DNA of 50,526 nucleotides from CAZLMG01 sp964560765 (GTDB lineage: Bacteria > Bdellovibrionota_B > Oligoflexia > Oligoflexales > CAZLMG01), in the NCBI GenBank assembly GCA_964560765.1, contig CAZLMG010000030.1:1-50526 (forward strand), read 5' to 3'. Numbering within the stretch: position 1 is the stretch's first letter; every line of letters starts with the position of its first letter. The notes beneath the pieces are model-generated. The model ran no database searches. It was not told the DNA's origin and saw only the letters and a program-made list of their open reading frames with translations. This document shows positions 23,784 to 31,696 of the stretch, piece after piece. The translations under genes and the position numbers were made by a program.

Positions 23784-24179
23784 GCCCCGTTCTATCGGGT
23801 GCTGCTCCGGCAGACTTGATTTGGGCAAAGTGGAACACAACTTCTGCAAATCATATTGCCGCGATACCGACATGCTCGTCACCAATGCTCGGCTGAATAT
23901 AGGTCTCATTGCTAACGACGAGTCAAAACGGTTGTAGTTTCAATGTTCTGCGCAGCCCTTGGAGCGGAGATCGTAGCTTCGGCGTACAGGTATCAAGCAA
24001 TACTCCGCGTCCAGGATTTACTAGACATCCGGCCACACATGCTCAGCATCATTGAAAAATATCGCAGCATTGAACATCGGCACAAGGATTGCTCCCATAA
24101 GCACGACACAATTTCGTCGTTTTTGCTGACTACGAGTCAACTGGCAGCAACGTTAAGCTGCCCGCGAGGTAGAGTGCAT

Positions 24180-25091
24180 ATGTCCTTCGTCAAGGCCAAC
24201 CAAGTACAGAGTGAACGTGGAACTTCCCTGATCTCGGCGGTCATCGCCATTGGCATTGTTACCTTGGCCTCGACGCATCTATTTCGGACTACGAGTCAAT
24301 CCATGAGTAGCATGCGCTTTGTCGAGCAGCGGGGTGATATGGAGTCGATTCGGCAGATGTTGATCTCGGGACTGGATTGCTCGGCAACGTTTCTCGACAA
24401 TGCTGTTAATACCAATGTTGATTGCAGCAGCACCTCGGCTCTCAACGGACAGTCCAGCGGCAAATTCCTACGCTTGCGCCGGGCAACTTTGAACGGTGGC
24501 GTTCACTACATCACCGGATCCCTAGAAACGTCGGGAAATTTTGCCAACGCCGGCCGATTTGGTGATTGGTACTTGCGCGCTACTTGTTCCGAAGCCGAAC
24601 AGTCCCTAGTGATCCGAGTGGCGCGCGGCACATCCACAGGAACATTTGCCAAGGATCCGCTCACGGGGCAGGTCCTCGATTGGAATCATCCGTCGTCGCT
24701 TCTATTTGGCTCTGGTTCCGGTGGCACTCCCATCTGCTTTAACTCCTCCTCAGGCGGCTCATCGTCATCCACGACGACGAACACCGAAAGTGTCACCTTC
24801 AATGGTGTGCCCAAAGGGCTGAGTTGCGTGCGCAAGACGGTGAATCCTATTCAGGTCTATTCCGATTCGTCATCGGTGACTTATTTTTGCGATGGCAAAA
24901 CAACGGGGACAGGATCAGCAGCAACGGCTTTGACCAATGCCTTTATCTTGAATCTGAATTGTAGTAGCACCCAAGGTCTAGGGGAGAATATGCTGAGCTA
25001 TCGCGCGGCGGCCTGCACCAATCTTACGGGTATCCCGATGGCGAATCATACCAACCCGACGCTCGATATGCTTTGTTGCTCCTTTGAATGA
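24180..25091 (+). CDS. Type IV pilin/pseudopilin-like protein
   Basis: The start ATG at 24180 follows GAGGT and gives 303 residues; an open frame of 79 codons upstream has no pilin features. Near the N-terminus comes a prepilin peptidase site QSERG|TSLISAVIAIG followed by a hydrophobic helix (IVTLASTHLFR). The residue at +5 is Ser, not the usual Glu, which resembles minor pseudopilins such as GspK-type tip subunits. The C-terminal domain has ten or more Cys, a Ser-rich linker (SSSGGSSSSTTT) and ends CCSFE. It is probably assembled in or with a type II secretion or type IV pilus machine encoded elsewhere, since no assembly genes are near. Confidence 0.6.
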   Translation: MSFVKANQVQSERGTSLISAVIAIGIVTLASTHLFRTTSQSMSSMRFVEQRGDMESIRQMLISGLDCSATFLDNAVNTNVDCSSTSALNGQSSGKFLRLRRATLNGGVHYITGSLETSGNFANAGRFGDWYLRATCSEAEQSLVIRVARGTSTGTFAKDPLTGQVLDWNHPSSLLFGSGSGGTPICFNSSSGGSSSSTTTNTESVTFNGVPKGLSCVRKTVNPIQVYSDSSSVTYFCDGKTTGTGSAATALTNAFILNLNCSSTQGLGENMLSYRAAACTNLTGIPMANHTNPTLDMLCCSFE

Positions 25092-25409
25092 TGGGCTGGG
25101 TAAGCTCGCGCAATCTGGGCCTGCAACTCCGTAGATTGACGAGTGAAAGCCGGCGGTTAAAACGCGAGTCGAGCACTTCGCGGTGGCACCCACAGCAAGT
25201 CGATTGGTCACCCCAAAAAATGCAAAACATAATCGGATATTATGATCGCTTGTGGCCGAAACTCTCTCCGTGGTGACCTAGTTGCGGCCATTACGCCATC
25301 CCGACGAGTACGTGTAACCTACTGAAAGACATCACTTCTCCAGCCCGGCAACCCGCTTGCATTCGTCTTCTCATCCACAAATTAGAGACGAACCACTGGA
25401 GTCATGCCC
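25092..25409. other. Intergenic region before the tandem lipoprotein genes
   Basis: This 318-base region lies between the pilin-like gene and the first DUF1554 lipoprotein gene. It contains no frame with a ribosome site and no strong hairpin. It presumably carries the promoter of the following pair. Confidence 0.4.
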
Positions 25410-26816
25410 ATGCGACAGCTGTCATTGGCTAGCATCAACGTCGCCTCGCTTTTGTTGATCGCTGCGAGTCTTCTCGCTTGCGGCGCGCGAACCCGCGTCG
25501 GCGTTCAGGCCGCAGATCAATCAGGAGCTCGTGGTGGATCAAAGGCTGCCGATTCAGATCGCGAATTGCCAGGCTATCTCGTGGAGGCTGAGAACGGGGT
25601 CGACTTTGTGTACTTCGCACGAAGAACAGGCATCAATGCAATGGTCTTTCCTGTGGTCCTAGAATCATATGTTTTGGGTGCCGACGTCAGTCTTTCGGCA
25701 GTGACGGTGTTGTCAGACCCTATCCTCTTGGCTCCAGCCATTGACGGGGCCGAGCTCACAGAGCTGCAGTCTGAGCGAGCCTTGGTCGAAGTGTGCACGC
25801 GCGTGACACAAGATCATGCGGAAATGGGAGTCATTTTCCCCAATGAAGGGATTTACCTTCGCGCGCTGAACGCTGCTGGGGATCGTGTTTGCTTCGCTCG
25901 GGTGGCGCGCTTTGTCCTCAATCAGCCGTATGCATTCGTGCGAACGACGGATGGCGCGATCCCCAGGGGCTTTTCGCTGGTTCAGCCTGCGGCGAATCCC
26001 TTATTACCGGTGGTAAATTGGGCCGCCAATGACGATGCCGGCACTGTTGCCTTTCAAGTCGCTTCAAATCAGGACGAGTACCAGCACGCACTCGGTATTC
26101 AACGCCACATGGCGCCGGCGACTTGTGCGGGTGGCGAAAGTTTTTTGAGTCCAGTCGGTGATGAAAGCATCGAATTCAACGATCTTGATTCTTCGATCAT
26201 GCGGAGAGGCCGAGTTTGCGCCATCGATCCGCAACAGGGATTTGTCTCTCCGGGTGTAGAAATCGCTCTCGACAATGGCGGCGGGGATGCGGGCGCTGGG
26301 GACGGATCCGACAATGGTGGAGGGACGGGCATCCCTATGAGCGCACAGCTCATGTTTGTGACCAGCCAGACATTCTTGGGAAACATGGGCGCGGATGCGG
26401 GTGTTGATCGGTTATGTCAGGTTTCCGCCGAGGCAGCCGAACTTTCTGGTACGTGGAAAGCGGTGATTTCGACGGTATCCGGGCATGCGCGGACGCGTGT
26501 GGGCATCCATGGTGCGGTCTATAACATGGTCGGCGAAAAGCTCGCGGATTCGGCCTCCGATTTCTGGGACGGAGAGCTGGAAAATGCCGTGGGTCACGAC
26601 GAATTCGGCAGCGACCGGCCGGTCATGGTATGGACGGGCTCTCGGGCCAGCGGCGAAGGGTACGCCACTGGCGAGCATTGCCTGTCGTGGATGTCGAGCG
26701 GCGAGCTGACGGTGGGCAGCGTTGGACTTAGCTACAGGCGGACGGCGGAGTGGATGGAATTCAATGCGATGCCCTGTGACAACTCCGCCAGCTTGTACTG
26801 CATCAATGGCCAATGA
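25410..26816 (+). CDS. Lipoprotein with C-terminal DUF1554 (endostatin-like) domain, copy 1
   Basis: The start ATG at 25410 has GGAG 8 bases upstream, better than the ATG at 25404. The 468-residue product has a lipobox ending SLLAC. Residues about 45-300 form an N-terminal region shared with the next gene: RGGSKAADSDRELPGYLVEA, then VDFVYFA, VEVCTR, FPNEGIYLRAL, VCFARVARFV and later CAGGESFL. After a Gly/Asp linker, residues about 310-468 are a DUF1554 domain: LMFVTSQTFLGNMGADAGVD, LSGTWKAVIS, VYNMVGEKLAD, FWDGELENAVGHDEFG, VWTG, CLSWMS and a final SLYCI with paired Cys. DUF1554 has a C-type-lectin-like fold found in Leptospira and myxobacterial surface proteins, likely a binding module. Confidence 0.7.
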   Translation: MRQLSLASINVASLLLIAASLLACGARTRVGVQAADQSGARGGSKAADSDRELPGYLVEAENGVDFVYFARRTGINAMVFPVVLESYVLGADVSLSAVTVLSDPILLAPAIDGAELTELQSERALVEVCTRVTQDHAEMGVIFPNEGIYLRALNAAGDRVCFARVARFVLNQPYAFVRTTDGAIPRGFSLVQPAANPLLPVVNWAANDDAGTVAFQVASNQDEYQHALGIQRHMAPATCAGGESFLSPVGDESIEFNDLDSSIMRRGRVCAIDPQQGFVSPGVEIALDNGGGDAGAGDGSDNGGGTGIPMSAQLMFVTSQTFLGNMGADAGVDRLCQVSAEAAELSGTWKAVISTVSGHARTRVGIHGAVYNMVGEKLADSASDFWDGELENAVGHDEFGSDRPVMVWTGSRASGEGYATGEHCLSWMSSGELTVGSVGLSYRRTAEWMEFNAMPCDNSASLYCINGQ

Positions 26817-26835
26817 TGCTTAGTCAAGTTTTCAA

Positions 26836-26864
26836 CCCCATCTTCCGACAGAGCGAAGATGGGG
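26836..26864 (+). promoter_or_regulatory. Hairpin between the two DUF1554 genes that covers the second ribosome site
   Basis: CCCCATCTTC (26836-26845) is perfectly complementary to GAAGATGGGG (26855-26864) with a 9-base loop. The right arm contains the only purine-rich ribosome site (GGGGGA) for the ATG at 26873. There is no U tract, so masking of the second gene's start is more likely than termination. Confidence 0.4.
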
Positions 26865-26872
26865 GAAACCTT

Positions 26873-28270
26873 ATGAAATCAGCGGATTCCCGGTATGCAC
26901 AGGCTCTGATTCTTGGCGTGCTGATGGCGTCATTGGCCTGCACCCGCACGGGTTCCCAAGCAGCAGAGCAAACGATGGGTCGTGGCGGATCGAAGGCCCC
27001 AGACTCGGACCGTGACTTGCCTGGTTATTTGGTCGATGCTGATAATGGCGTCGATTTTGTATATTTTGCGCCCGCTTCCGGCATTACAGCGTCGACCTTT
27101 CCCGTGGTTTTGCATGCACACGTGCTGAGCGAAGTGGATTCGCCGGCCGATGCGACCGTGGTCTCAGAACCGATCCTCTTGTCACCTGCCGAGTCTGATG
27201 CAGAGCTTTCCGAGGACCTAGCGGATCGAGTTTTTATGGAGGTCTGCACGCGAACCACCCAGGGCGCAGCCGATATGGGTGTCATCTTTCCGGAAGAGAT
27301 GCTTTACTTCCAAGCTCTGGTGTCCGATGGAACGCAAGTTTGCTTTTCCCGCATGGCACGCTTCGTCTTTAATAAGCCCTATGCCTTCATCCGGACTGCA
27401 AATGGCGCGGCACCATCTGGCTACACATTAAGCGATCCACCGGCTGACCCGTTGACGCCCGAGGCTGCTTGGGCCGAAAGTGGCGGCGCAGGATCCGTGA
27501 CGTTCGGAATTGCCGACGGCCAGGATTCCTATGCGCATGCGATTAGCGTCATTCGCGATCTGCCAGCGGTGCCCACCTGTGCTGGCGGCTATAGTTTCCT
27601 CGGTGCGGCTGGAATTGAATCCATTAATTTTAGCGGACAGGATCCGAGCGCCACGCTGGCTGCTCGCGTCTGTGCGATTGATCCGGTTTCCGGCTTTGGT
27701 TCTCCAGGCGCAGAGTTTGCCCTTGAGCCGCGTGCTGGCGCGGCTAGCAGTTCGGGAAGTACGACATCCAGTAGCAGCTCAGGCGCTCCCGCTGGTTCGC
27801 ACGTCTTATTTGTCACCAGTACTCCGTTTGCAGCCATGCTGGGACCGCCGTCGGCCATCGATGCAAGGTGCATGAATGCCGCTGCCGGAGCTTCCTTATC
27901 TGGAGTTTGGAAAGCCGTTATTTCCATTACGGCAGAGAGCGATGCCAAAGGTCGCATTTCGATCACGGCTCCCGTTTACAACATGGCCGGGGAAAGGTTG
28001 GCCGATGATGCGGATACTTTTTGGGATGGTCAACTGGAGGCTGCAGTTGGCTTCGACGAATTCGGCGCTGCAAAAAGCGTGGTCGTATGGACGGGCTCCG
28101 CAACGAATGGCGGATTGTTCGCGCTTGCGGGAACTTGCTCGAGTTGGTCGGTGGGTGCGGCAGAGTCAACCGGGCGCACGGGGTTCAGTGGCAGTGCCAA
28201 TACTGGCTGGATCAGCATGAGTCAGAGTGGGTGCGATGGGAACTTTAGCCTATATTGCATCAGCCAGTAA
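26873..28270 (+). CDS. Lipoprotein with C-terminal DUF1554 domain, copy 2
   Basis: This 465-residue product is a paralogue of the protein encoded just upstream: both share the GRGGSK-x-xDSDR-(D/E)LPGYLV opening, the VDFVYFA strand, the VCTRTTQ/VCTRVTQ block and the C-terminal DUF1554 domain with LSGVWKAVIS, VYNMAGERLADD, FWDGQLEAAVGFDEFG and VWTGS. The lipobox ends ASLAC. The linker between the two halves is Ser/Gly-rich (SSSGSTTSSSSSG) instead of Gly/Asp-rich. The open frame begins at 26813, overlapping the first gene's stop, but the signal peptide starts at ATG 26873. The pair is a recent tandem duplication that has diverged, probably with different ligands. Confidence 0.7.
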   Translation: MKSADSRYAQALILGVLMASLACTRTGSQAAEQTMGRGGSKAPDSDRDLPGYLVDADNGVDFVYFAPASGITASTFPVVLHAHVLSEVDSPADATVVSEPILLSPAESDAELSEDLADRVFMEVCTRTTQGAADMGVIFPEEMLYFQALVSDGTQVCFSRMARFVFNKPYAFIRTANGAAPSGYTLSDPPADPLTPEAAWAESGGAGSVTFGIADGQDSYAHAISVIRDLPAVPTCAGGYSFLGAAGIESINFSGQDPSATLAARVCAIDPVSGFGSPGAEFALEPRAGAASSSGSTTSSSSSGAPAGSHVLFVTSTPFAAMLGPPSAIDARCMNAAAGASLSGVWKAVISITAESDAKGRISITAPVYNMAGERLADDADTFWDGQLEAAVGFDEFGAAKSVVVWTGSATNGGLFALAGTCSSWSVGAAESTGRTGFSGSANTGWISMSQSGCDGNFSLYCISQ

Positions 28271-28305
28271 AAGCAGCCACCCGCCGCCCCTAAGATGACC
28301 CTCCA

Positions 28306-28923
28306 TCACTTGCAGAGCGGAATTTCCGTAGCCTCTAATTCCGTGCCATCGCCTTGTGGGCCGTAATCTGACATGACCAATACGGTCGTGCTGGTCTTTT
28401 TGTATTTGAGCCACTTACTGATCTCTTTGCGGTGTGTTTCCAGCAAGCCATCAAAGCGCTCTTTGAGACCATCGCGGCTGTGGAAAGCCTCATCGTTGAT
28501 CACGCGCTGATCACCTGCGGCTATGGCCAAGATTCCCTGGTCTTCGCGCAAGAAGTTGCCGAGCATGGCTTCGATCAGCGCCGGTACGCCGGCGATGGGA
28601 CCACGGTAGCACAGACGGAGGTTGTAGATGTAGCCATCGTCAATCAGGTTGAATCGCATGTCGCGACCGAGAGCCTCGTTGGCAGCAGCGATGCGCTTTT
28701 CGATGACAGCGGCATAGGCCTTTGGATTCTTGCTGATGATCACCAATTCTGGCAATCCAGCGAGTCCGATCGCATTCAGCTCTTTGTTCAGCGCTGGAAT
28801 GTCGACGAGGACCTCCTTGTTGTCGACGAAATAAGAACTTTCCAACTTCACTTCCAGCTTGGTTTCGGCGGCAGAGGCGACAGTGGAGACGATGAGAGAG
28901 GCGATGATGAATAATAGTTTCAT
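28306..28923 (-). CDS. Small exported protein of unknown function
   Basis: ATG 28923 has AGGAG 7 bases upstream. The 205-residue product has a classic signal peptide (MKLLFIIASLIVSTVASA). The mature part is mixed alpha/beta with LVIISKNPKAYAAVIEKRIAAANEAL, two Cys (LRLCYRG and a C-terminal IPLCK) that could form a disulfide, and a charged helix RKEISKWLKYKK. I do not recognise the family. It stands alone, convergent with the second DUF1554 gene. Confidence 0.65.
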   Translation of the reverse strand: MKLLFIIASLIVSTVASAAETKLEVKLESSYFVDNKEVLVDIPALNKELNAIGLAGLPELVIISKNPKAYAAVIEKRIAAANEALGRDMRFNLIDDGYIYNLRLCYRGPIAGVPALIEAMLGNFLREDQGILAIAAGDQRVINDEAFHSRDGLKERFDGLLETHRKEISKWLKYKKTSTTVLVMSDYGPQGDGTELEATEIPLCK

Positions 28924-29016
28924 GGGGCACTCCTGTTAAAAATGTGCCGCCCCATTAGCATTGGGAACACCTTGGGCGCAAGGCCGCAATGAGCTATCGA
29001 TTAACCTGTCGTTATC

Positions 29017-29480
29017 TCAGTCAAACACCGACGCGTCGCGAAAGCCGATGCGGCCAACAAAAGGCAGTTTTAGAGCTGGGCGCAAGAAATCGAGGCCGAA
29101 AGTCATGCCCAGGAGATTCAATTCCAGTCCCTCTGCCAGCCCGGCGGTGAGCCCCAGCATACTGGGCCCGGCCAAGCCCGATAGCTTGCTTGATAGGGAT
29201 AATCAGCAACAGCTGCCTTAATCTTAGGAAGCGCCTGCTCCGCTTAATCCCCGGAGATGCTGGCGATCAATTCCGGCTCTGCGCCAAACCATCGGCGATC
29301 CGGCACATCTGGTTCGCTGACAATAGCGCTGCCTGTGCGGTCGATGCGAAAGCCCATAACGTGATAAGTGATGTATTGCGCTGCGTCCCGCTCTTTGGTG
29401 GCAAGTCAGATGGTCGCTCCGAACACAGGATAATCGCAGAATGCCGGGAACACTATATCATCGATTGCATGTGCGGTGTG
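29017..29480 (-). pseudogene. Possible decayed minus-strand coding remnants in a 755-base gap
   Basis: The gap 28924-29679 has no intact gene. On the minus strand one frame reads DIVFPAFCDYPVFG, a stop, then DAAQYITYHVMGFRIDRTG and on to a TAA near 29254. Another frame from about 29214 reads GLAGPSMLGLTAGLAEGLEL and continues to a TGA at 29017-29019. Both look like protein (balanced composition, neighbour-like codons) but are broken by stops and a frame change, and no start with a ribosome site is seen. They could be parts of one or two dead genes. Family unknown. Confidence 0.25.
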
Positions 29481-29679
29481 GCGCGGAATTCAACAGCGAT
29501 CGAGACATGCTCCGAAGAACTTAAAGTTCTCGCTCCTTCCTGCGGCAAGGAGTGAGCGAGTTATAGCTTGCAATGGCAGCGAAACTAGATCTAAACGTCG
29601 CCGCGAAGTTGAAATGCTATGAGCAGTGGCAGCGGGTGCTGCGCACGGATACAAATTTTTGAAACCGTAGGAGACAAAC

Positions 29680-30084
29680 ATGTTGAAGAGTGCATTCTTG
29701 ACGATCGTGGTGTTGGCATTTGCCCAAACAGCGCAAGCAGGTTACGCAACATCGTATCGTGGTGTTGCGGATTGTGGTTGGGCCCAGGACTGGCCGCGGG
29801 AAACCTCGACTCAGATTTTCAATCAAAATTGCAATGTGACGCTGACCCTGTCGCCAGATGGGCGCAATCGATCTGGCCAAATCGAGGGCAGCATGGAGTG
29901 GATTGTTTCCGATATGGTGTTCACGGGCACCTACATTCAAAGCGGATCGCAGTTGTATCTGGATTTTCACGGTAAGCGCTATTCAAACTACCGGGGTGCA
30001 AAGATCTTCAATGGCATTCGTACTACGTTCATCGAAATTCCCTCTGGCCGACGTGGCGCCATTCGCCTATTTCCTGCCAATTAA
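29680..30084 (+). CDS. Small exported beta-rich protein of unknown function
   Basis: ATG 29680 follows a good ribosome site (TAGGAG). The 134-residue product has a signal peptide ending AQTAQAG. The mature part of about 113 residues shows alternating strands (VTLTLSPDGRN, QIEGSMEWIVSDMVFTGTYIQSGSQLYLDF, TTFIEIPSGRRGAIRLF) and one Cys pair (DCGW and QNCN), consistent with a small beta barrel or sandwich. No family recognised. A strong terminator follows. Confidence 0.65.
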   Translation: MLKSAFLTIVVLAFAQTAQAGYATSYRGVADCGWAQDWPRETSTQIFNQNCNVTLTLSPDGRNRSGQIEGSMEWIVSDMVFTGTYIQSGSQLYLDFHGKRYSNYRGAKIFNGIRTTFIEIPSGRRGAIRLFPAN

Positions 30085-30091
30085 AGTGATA

Positions 30092-30127
30092 GGGGGGGCG
30101 TCCGCTTGATTTGCAGGACGCCCCCCC
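30092..30127 (+). terminator. Strong 12-bp G+C hairpin terminator
   Basis: GGGGGGGCGTCC (30092-30103) is perfectly complementary to 30116-30127, with a 12-base loop and tail ATTTG. It starts 7 bases after the stop of the small exported protein gene and also lies beyond the stop of the convergent gene at 30209. Confidence 0.75.
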
Positions 30128-30208
30128 ATTTGCTCCGATTCAATTCGGCACCACTAGACCGTAACGGCACTACTGGATCTTGCACTCACAACCTAACCCT
30201 ATTAGGAA

Positions 30209-30799
30209 CTACCGATAGAAGTACGACCAGTTGTATCCTCCCCAATTTCGGTAATAGGGAACCGGGGTATATGGATAGAACCGGTTGTAGGCGTAGTACC
30301 CATAGTTTGGATAGTAGGGAGCATTGTAGCCAAAGTAAGGTCGGTAGCCATAACCATAGATGCCGGCTGGATATCGATAGCCAGGGTAATATCGATAGGG
30401 CTGCCAATAGGTCCAGCGTGGGTATCGCATGAGGGCGGCGAAGCCCAGCGGTTCCTCAACGGTCTGCTCAACCTGCTGTTCTAAAAACACCTGCACTTCT
30501 GGTGGCATATCGCGCTGACTTGCGGCATGCTGTTGTGCAATATCGACAAACTGTTGATGCGCCGCTTGTTGCTCAACAATGCGATCCAGCTGCTGTTGGT
30601 CCACTTCTCCTTGGTCATTACGGGGAACCTCGACTTGCAGCACCGCTAGTTCTGCTTTTCGTTCGCCACTCTTGGTGTCAACGCTTTCGCGAACAACGAC
30701 GAGACTTGGGATTTCGACGTCGGCATCGGTGCCGGCAAAGCCGGTGCCAGTGAATGGAAAGAACGCCACGGTCAGGGGAAAGATAAATCTACTTTTCAT
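30209..30799 (-). CDS. Exported protein with Gln-rich middle and Tyr-rich tail
   Basis: ATG 30799 has AGGAGG 8 bases upstream. The 196-residue product has a signal peptide ending GTGFAG. Residues about 65-115 are Gln/Glu-rich and helical (DQQQLDRIVEQQAAHQQF), suggesting a coiled coil. The last 73 residues contain 25 Tyr along with many Pro, Gly, Arg and Asn and almost no aliphatic residues (YRYYPGYRYPAGIYGYGYR). Such tails occur in adhesive or cross-linkable matrix proteins and in phase-separating proteins. Location is probably periplasmic or extracellular. Function cannot be assigned. Confidence 0.65.
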   Translation of the reverse strand: MKSRFIFPLTVAFFPFTGTGFAGTDADVEIPSLVVVRESVDTKSGERKAELAVLQVEVPRNDQGEVDQQQLDRIVEQQAAHQQFVDIAQQHAASQRDMPPEVQVFLEQQVEQTVEEPLGFAALMRYPRWTYWQPYRYYPGYRYPAGIYGYGYRPYFGYNAPYYPNYGYYAYNRFYPYTPVPYYRNWGGYNWSYFYR

Positions 30800-31032
30800 G
30801 CGTGAGCCTCCTATATGTATTGCTCAGGCGCCCCTTTGCATAGTCTATGCCAGTGGGTAGCTATAGTGGAAAACCTATTTTTTTCGACTCAGTGACTCCA
30901 CTTCGTCTATGGAATGATCGACGGTTGAGTTCTCGCAGGTGCGCAATCTGGTTCATTCAGCGATACAATGATGTATATTCATGCCGCAAGAGGGGGTGAG
31001 TTGCCCGCCTTGCTTGTAGATTGAGGATGCTG

Positions 31033-31503
31033 ATGGCTCAGCCTTTGAATTCGCTAAAGGTGGGAGATCCTGCCCCACACTTTAGCTTACCGGATCAAGA
31101 GAATCGAATCACGACTCTAAGTCAGTATCTCGGCAAGAAAGATGTCGTGCTGTTCTTTTACCCGAAAGACTACACGCCGATTTGCACCTTGGAGTCCATC
31201 GCCTTTCGAGAGTTATATCATCAATTCGCCGAGGCAAATGCCGAGGTTCTGGGTCTGAGTAGTGATCCGCCGGAGAGTCACGCGAGCTTTTGTGATCAAT
31301 TGAAGTTGCCATTTCGTTTGCTAACCGATGCGCAGCACCGAGTTCGAGACCAATTTGGTGCGCGAACTATGCTGGGAACATCCGCATCGCGCGTTACCTA
31401 CGTAATCGACAAGAAAGGAATCATTCGCGGAATTTTCGTCAACACCTTTGCCGCTGCCCGACATGCGAATGATGCATTGGCTTTGTTAAAGAATCTGACG
31501 TAG
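31033..31503 (+). CDS. Peroxiredoxin, Bcp/PrxQ-like
   Basis: ATG 31033 is preferred because GAGG lies 6 bases upstream; TTG 31021 and ATG 31027 are also in frame. The 156-residue protein shows the PrxQ layout: GDPAPHFSLPDQ, VVLFFYPKDYTPICTLES with the peroxidatic Cys51, LGLSSDPPESHASF, and RVTYVIDKKGIIRGIF. The usual PrxQ resolving Cys five residues after Cys51 is replaced by Ile56; the only other Cys is Cys87, in the helix after the third strand, which is the alternative resolving position reported for some Bcp proteins. It reduces peroxides in the cytoplasm, with thioredoxin as likely reductant. Single gene. Confidence 0.85.
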   Translation: MAQPLNSLKVGDPAPHFSLPDQENRITTLSQYLGKKDVVLFFYPKDYTPICTLESIAFRELYHQFAEANAEVLGLSSDPPESHASFCDQLKLPFRLLTDAQHRVRDQFGARTMLGTSASRVTYVIDKKGIIRGIFVNTFAAARHANDALALLKNLT

Positions 31504-31696
31504 TTGGGGCGGCAAGCGCAGATACTGTCCGTATTTTTCCTAGTCGCGGTAACTTACTGATACGGTTCTGAAAAATAATTGCCCTTAAGAATTCCTATAA
31601 TGTCTCGATAATGATGCTGTCGACTGCATACGCGGGTTGAGCGGTTGCTATGCACGGTACCGACAACACGTAAATCAAATTCAAGGAAATACGTTC

